NCBI GenBank assembly: GCA_963822595.1
Contig: CAWGIG010000003.1
Location: 310,001-374,000, forward strand
Source of the DNA: CAVRUH01 sp963822595
Lineage (GTDB): Bacteria; Chlamydiota; Chlamydiia; Chlamydiales; Waddliaceae
DNA: 64,000 nt
Direction: 5' to 3'
Below, one piece after another: positions 61,466 through 64,000 of the stretch. The stretch's first letter is position 1; every line of letters begins with the position of its first letter. The notes under the pieces are model-generated. The model ran no database searches. It was not told the origin of the DNA and saw only the letters and a program-made list of their open reading frames with translations. Both the position numbers and the translations under genes were made by a program.

Positions 61466-62917
61466 CTATGCGCCCTCAGCTATTCTACGAACTTTGAAGA
61501 ACCCGTACTTGATGAGCACTTTTAGCCATGAGAAAAGAAGTCTTAGCAAGAATATAATTCTTCTACCTGCTTCCAACGTCACACTCACCGCAGCACAAAG
61601 GAATCTCCAAACTTTGGATGGGATTTTCTTTGCCTTTTCAAAAGTCCATTTTAAGGCTTTAGCGAACGCCTGAACACCTTTTTTAACCTGGAAAATAACC
61701 CATTTGGATGCTGATTTTGTCCATTGTTGAAGGTTTCGGACCTTTTCGATCAACTTCTTTCCGGCTTTATATAGGTTTCTAGGGGTTCTTGCTAAGGCGC
61801 CTACAACGGTGGCTACGGGAATAAAGAAATTGATTACAGGTTGAGGCACCAAATTAACCATTCCAGCCACAACACTTGCCGTGATAGGCCCGATGTTTTG
61901 AGTCGTTTTCTGGTATAGCTCTACGGTCTTGTTTCCAAAGTCTTTAGCCCTATCAAGGATCCTTTCCTGACGCTCGCGAAGGAAATCGAGAGTAGCCTCG
62001 GCCGCGTTTTTTATTTTTTCGGCTACTTTAAGGGATGGTTCCAGAACTCTTTTTTTATAAGCCTCTGCAATGACCTCACTGATCTTTTTCGCATATTCTG
62101 ATAATTTATTGTTCAAGTCGCGTAAAGGGCTTAGGAAATTGCGGTCCAAGGTTTCTGAGATATATTTTATCGTTTTACCAGCTGCATCCTGAGATCTCTT
62201 AACGCTTTCTTTTATGACCTCTGAGATGGCTTGAAAAGGGTTTTGAGCAAGCTCGATCGTTTTATTTATTAAAGCTTTGGCCCCATCAACAAGCGTATTG
62301 GCCTTTTTCTGAGCCCATTCTGAAGCGTTTTTAGCTACATCCGCCGCCTTGCGAAAAGGTTCCATGACTGCGTTGAAGGCTTCATTTAATTTTTTTAGAT
62401 TTTCGGCAGCCATATCTTTTAATGCATCAGAAAAATGTTTTGCAGCTTTTAGAATTATTTCCGCCGAATTCGCAATTTCATGTAAGCCACGCAAGAGTTT
62501 TCCAAGCCGTTCGGTTATTTTTCTAAAGATATCTTGCAGGTGAGTTAAAATAATTTTTTGGAACTGTTCTTTTAGAAAGTTTGCCCCTTTTTGGATGAAA
62601 TTTACGGTGGCGGGTCCGGCCTGAAGCACTAACCATTTGGGGATTCCATAAAGGAGCAGGTAAGCAGGTACCGTCATGATAAAAAAGAGCCCCTTTCCAA
62701 CGTAGAGAATGTAGACTACCCCTCCTTTAGGGATATTAAAGTAGCCTTCTTGAAGCTGACGGAAGAGATCTTTTTCGAGCCTTGCCTGGGGACTTTCCAT
62801 CGTATCTTGAAAACCCTCCGCACGAGCCTTTTTGATGGTCGTATTGGATACATACCTTAGGTCATAGGGGTTATTATATACCTCACTCCTCCCAATACTG
62901 TCTTTTTTAATGCCCAT
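61466..62917 (-). CDS. Long amphipathic-helical hypothetical protein
   Basis: A 483-residue protein dominated by Ala/Lys/Glu-rich amphipathic helices ('LEKDLFRQLQEGYF', 'KASEWAQKKANTLVDGAKAL'-type repeats), like apolipoprotein or LEA proteins. Hydrophobic segments lie near 70-100 ('ILYVGKGLFFIMTVPAYLLL'), 355-380 and at the C-terminus. It lacks a Sec signal, and the first 35 residues are polar. No family is recognised. It could line or deform membranes, or be secreted. It is a single gene, with its 3' end against the family C hairpin. Confidence 0.6.
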   Translation of the reverse strand: MGIKKDSIGRSEVYNNPYDLRYVSNTTIKKARAEGFQDTMESPQARLEKDLFRQLQEGYFNIPKGGVVYILYVGKGLFFIMTVPAYLLLYGIPKWLVLQAGPATVNFIQKGANFLKEQFQKIILTHLQDIFRKITERLGKLLRGLHEIANSAEIILKAAKHFSDALKDMAAENLKKLNEAFNAVMEPFRKAADVAKNASEWAQKKANTLVDGAKALINKTIELAQNPFQAISEVIKESVKRSQDAAGKTIKYISETLDRNFLSPLRDLNNKLSEYAKKISEVIAEAYKKRVLEPSLKVAEKIKNAAEATLDFLRERQERILDRAKDFGNKTVELYQKTTQNIGPITASVVAGMVNLVPQPVINFFIPVATVVGALARTPRNLYKAGKKLIEKVRNLQQWTKSASKWVIFQVKKGVQAFAKALKWTFEKAKKIPSKVWRFLCAAVSVTLEAGRRIIFLLRLLFSWLKVLIKYGFFKVRRIAEGA

Positions 62918-63033
62918 GTTTTTTTCCTATTTAAAATAATAATTTTACACTATTAACCTATTTTTTGGCAAGGAAAATCGACTTTTTAATAAAAAAACTG
63001 GATCTTTTGGACTATAGGTGTTATTTATAGAGC

Positions 63034-63549
63034 ATGTTAAAATTTATATCGCTCTTGTTAGATAGGATTTTCGTTGTTGCGGGGGCAGTAGTGTTCTCGC
63101 AGATCCCTAATTATTTCGTCCTTTATACCCAGAGGCTGGGGGGGCATGCTTCCGAGCTAAAACTGCAGATAGAAGCGATGCAGAGGGTGGCGTTAAAATC
63201 GGGAAAAACCTTGCCTGAATTCATCCAAAAATTTCAATCACATACAGATATGGATATTTCCCTTCAGGGGAATCTGATGCAGGGAATGATGGGGAGATTT
63301 ATGGATTTGTCGGAGGCTTATCATTCGATGCTAGAGGCGAATGCTTTATCGAAGCCGTTTGTGTTTATGAAGCATCTGCAGTGGAGCGTGGCACGGATGA
63401 CTTTTCAAGATTTTAATTGGGGAATTTCGATTACTGTCGAGGGTGCTATATATGGTTTTATAGGGATGATTGCAGGCTATATTATTTACTCCGGTATTAA
63501 ATCTATGACCAGAACTTTGGTTCTAGTCCCCTTACGCCAAAAAAAATAA
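63034..63549 (+). CDS. DUF2937-type inner-membrane protein
   Basis: A 171-residue protein with an N-terminal membrane helix (8-28, 'LDRIFVVAGAVVFSQIPNYF'), a helical soluble middle ('YTQRLGGHASELKLQIEAMQR') and a C-terminal helix ('IYGFIGMIAGYIIYSGI'). The opening LD-R...QIP-x-F...Y-x-Q-RL-GH matches the DUF2937 family as I recall it. Function is unknown. The Shine-Dalgarno is weak. Repeats follow its stop. Confidence 0.75.
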   Translation: MLKFISLLLDRIFVVAGAVVFSQIPNYFVLYTQRLGGHASELKLQIEAMQRVALKSGKTLPEFIQKFQSHTDMDISLQGNLMQGMMGRFMDLSEAYHSMLEANALSKPFVFMKHLQWSVARMTFQDFNWGISITVEGAIYGFIGMIAGYIIYSGIKSMTRTLVLVPLRQKK

Positions 63550-63551
63550 GA

Positions 63552-63590
63552 ATCACCACAGAGACACAGAGGAAGAAGAGATAAGAATTT
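63552..63590. repeat. Family A half-copy
   Basis: CACCACAGAGACACAGAGGA matches the left arm of family A; no right arm is present. Confidence 0.7.
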
Positions 63591-63673
63591 GCTGCTTAAT
63601 CTCCCTTTTTGTTAAGAATCGTTCTTTCTTCGCGAGGTTCCTATAAAAGCTTAGGCTTTTATAGGACCGTCGA

Positions 63674-63742
63674 CCAGAACGATTTTGCCCCCATTTTAAT
63701 GGTCCGATGCGGCCCATTAAAACGGGGGCAAAATCGTTCTGG
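63674..63742. repeat. Hairpin with conserved TTTTAATG loop arm (copy 1)
   Basis: CCAGAACGATTTTGCCCCC... pairs with ...GGGGGCAAAATCGTTCTGG; near the tip lie ATTTTAATGGTCC and GGCCCATTAAAA. A smaller hairpin (CCTATAAAAGCTTAGGC) is at 63640-63666. Confidence 0.9.
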
Positions 63743-63780
63743 TGACTTTCCATGAAGCCATTCTTACCCTCTCTAATTAT

Positions 63781-63880
63781 CAGACATTGGCAAAGGTTTG
63801 GGGAAATATCAGACATTGGCAAAAGTTGGGGAAATCAGACATTGGCAAAGGTTTGGGGAAATATCAGACATTGGATTGGG
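63781..63880. repeat. Tandem 26-29 base repeats
   Basis: Three and a half units beginning CAGACATTGGCAAAGGTTTG, with spacing 29, 26 and 29 bases, lie between the two hairpins. There is no unique spacer, so it is not a CRISPR. Confidence 0.9.
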
Positions 63881-63938
63881 AGTTTCCCGATTTCTTGTCT
63901 ATGATGGGGGGTGAGATTGGGTTCATAGGAACTCTACC

Positions 63939-64000
63939 ACGCGAATTTTCCCGCATTTTAATGGACCGCATCGGTCATTAAAATGCGGGAAAATTCGCGT
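63939..64000. repeat. Hairpin with conserved TTTTAATG loop arm (copy 2)
   Basis: ACGCGAATTTTCCCGC... and ...GCGGGAAAATTCGCGT are perfect complements, with the same tip design (TTTTAATGGACCGCATCGG). It runs to the window edge. Confidence 0.9.

Noticed and set aside
63781..63880. CRISPR-like direct repeats
   Set aside because: Units abut with no unique spacers and no cas genes; a simple tandem repeat.
63742..63981. A 79-codon frame across the tandem repeat
   Set aside because: It encodes the repeated sequence itself and runs into a hairpin; no ribosome site.

Overview
The window comes from a member of the Chlamydiae, most likely an amoeba-associated (Parachlamydia-like) lineage rather than Chlamydia itself. 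The reasons are a type III secretion chaperone that reads as Slc1 (C. trachomatis CT043) beside spoIID and ruvB, the block L33 - LolC/E-type permease - LolD (the order I recall for CT150-CT152), a PiT phosphate permease next to a PhoU-like (DUF47) protein, a chlamydial-type WaaA, and eukaryote-like host-interaction genes (protein kinase, BTB, degenerate Fic). The metabolism is broader than that of Chlamydia (AmtB/GlnK, Kbl/Tdh, cystathionine pathway). No genome comparison was possible, so the genus is left open.

Layout. 1-2.3 kb: 5' part of a Ser/Thr kinase gene and, divergently, a flavoprotein with unusual base composition. 2.3-8.4 kb: LptD, UDP-glucose dehydrogenase, polyprenyl synthase and a protein with a plant IQM-like C-terminal block. 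8.5-14.5 kb: DnaG, RecD2, phospholipase D, degenerate Fic protein. 14.7-18.7 kb: MscS-type channel, AmtB, GlnK. 18.9-20.6 kb: a divergent PksH-like enoyl-CoA hydratase and a trans-AT-type acyltransferase. 20.6-25.4 kb: Slc1, SpoIID, RuvB and a cluster of candidate type III secreted proteins with its own strong promoter. 26-31 kb: hypothetical protein and the pyruvate dehydrogenase genes pdhABC. 31-35 kb: YggS, FloA and two NfeD proteins. 35-39.5 kb: HemL, PiT, DUF47, RluC/D-type pseudouridine synthase. 39.8-45.5 kb: an apparent operon of serine hydrolase, unknown protein, amino-acid racemase and a TrpXYZ-like ABC importer with a frameshifted permease, ending against a convergent trpR. 45.6-47.1 kb: two tRNA-Met(CAT) genes and waaA. 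47.4-51.2 kb: small exported and membrane proteins, dienelactone hydrolase, BTB protein. 51.3-57 kb: L33, Lol genes, VKOR-DsbA fusion, cystathionine beta-synthase and gamma-lyase. 57-64 kb: Kbl, YbaK, an exported methyltransferase, Tdh, a long helical protein, a DUF2937 protein, and repeats.

The most unusual global feature is a set of long, nearly perfect inverted repeats placed at gene 3' ends. Families A and B recur four or five times each. The two arms of one copy match each other better than they match other copies, so base pairing is maintained while the sequence drifts. One half-copy of family B supplies the last codons and stop of lolD. The best candidates for an undescribed system are the serine hydrolase/racemase/ABC importer operon with its palindromic upstream site, and the orphan trans-AT polyketide-type pair.
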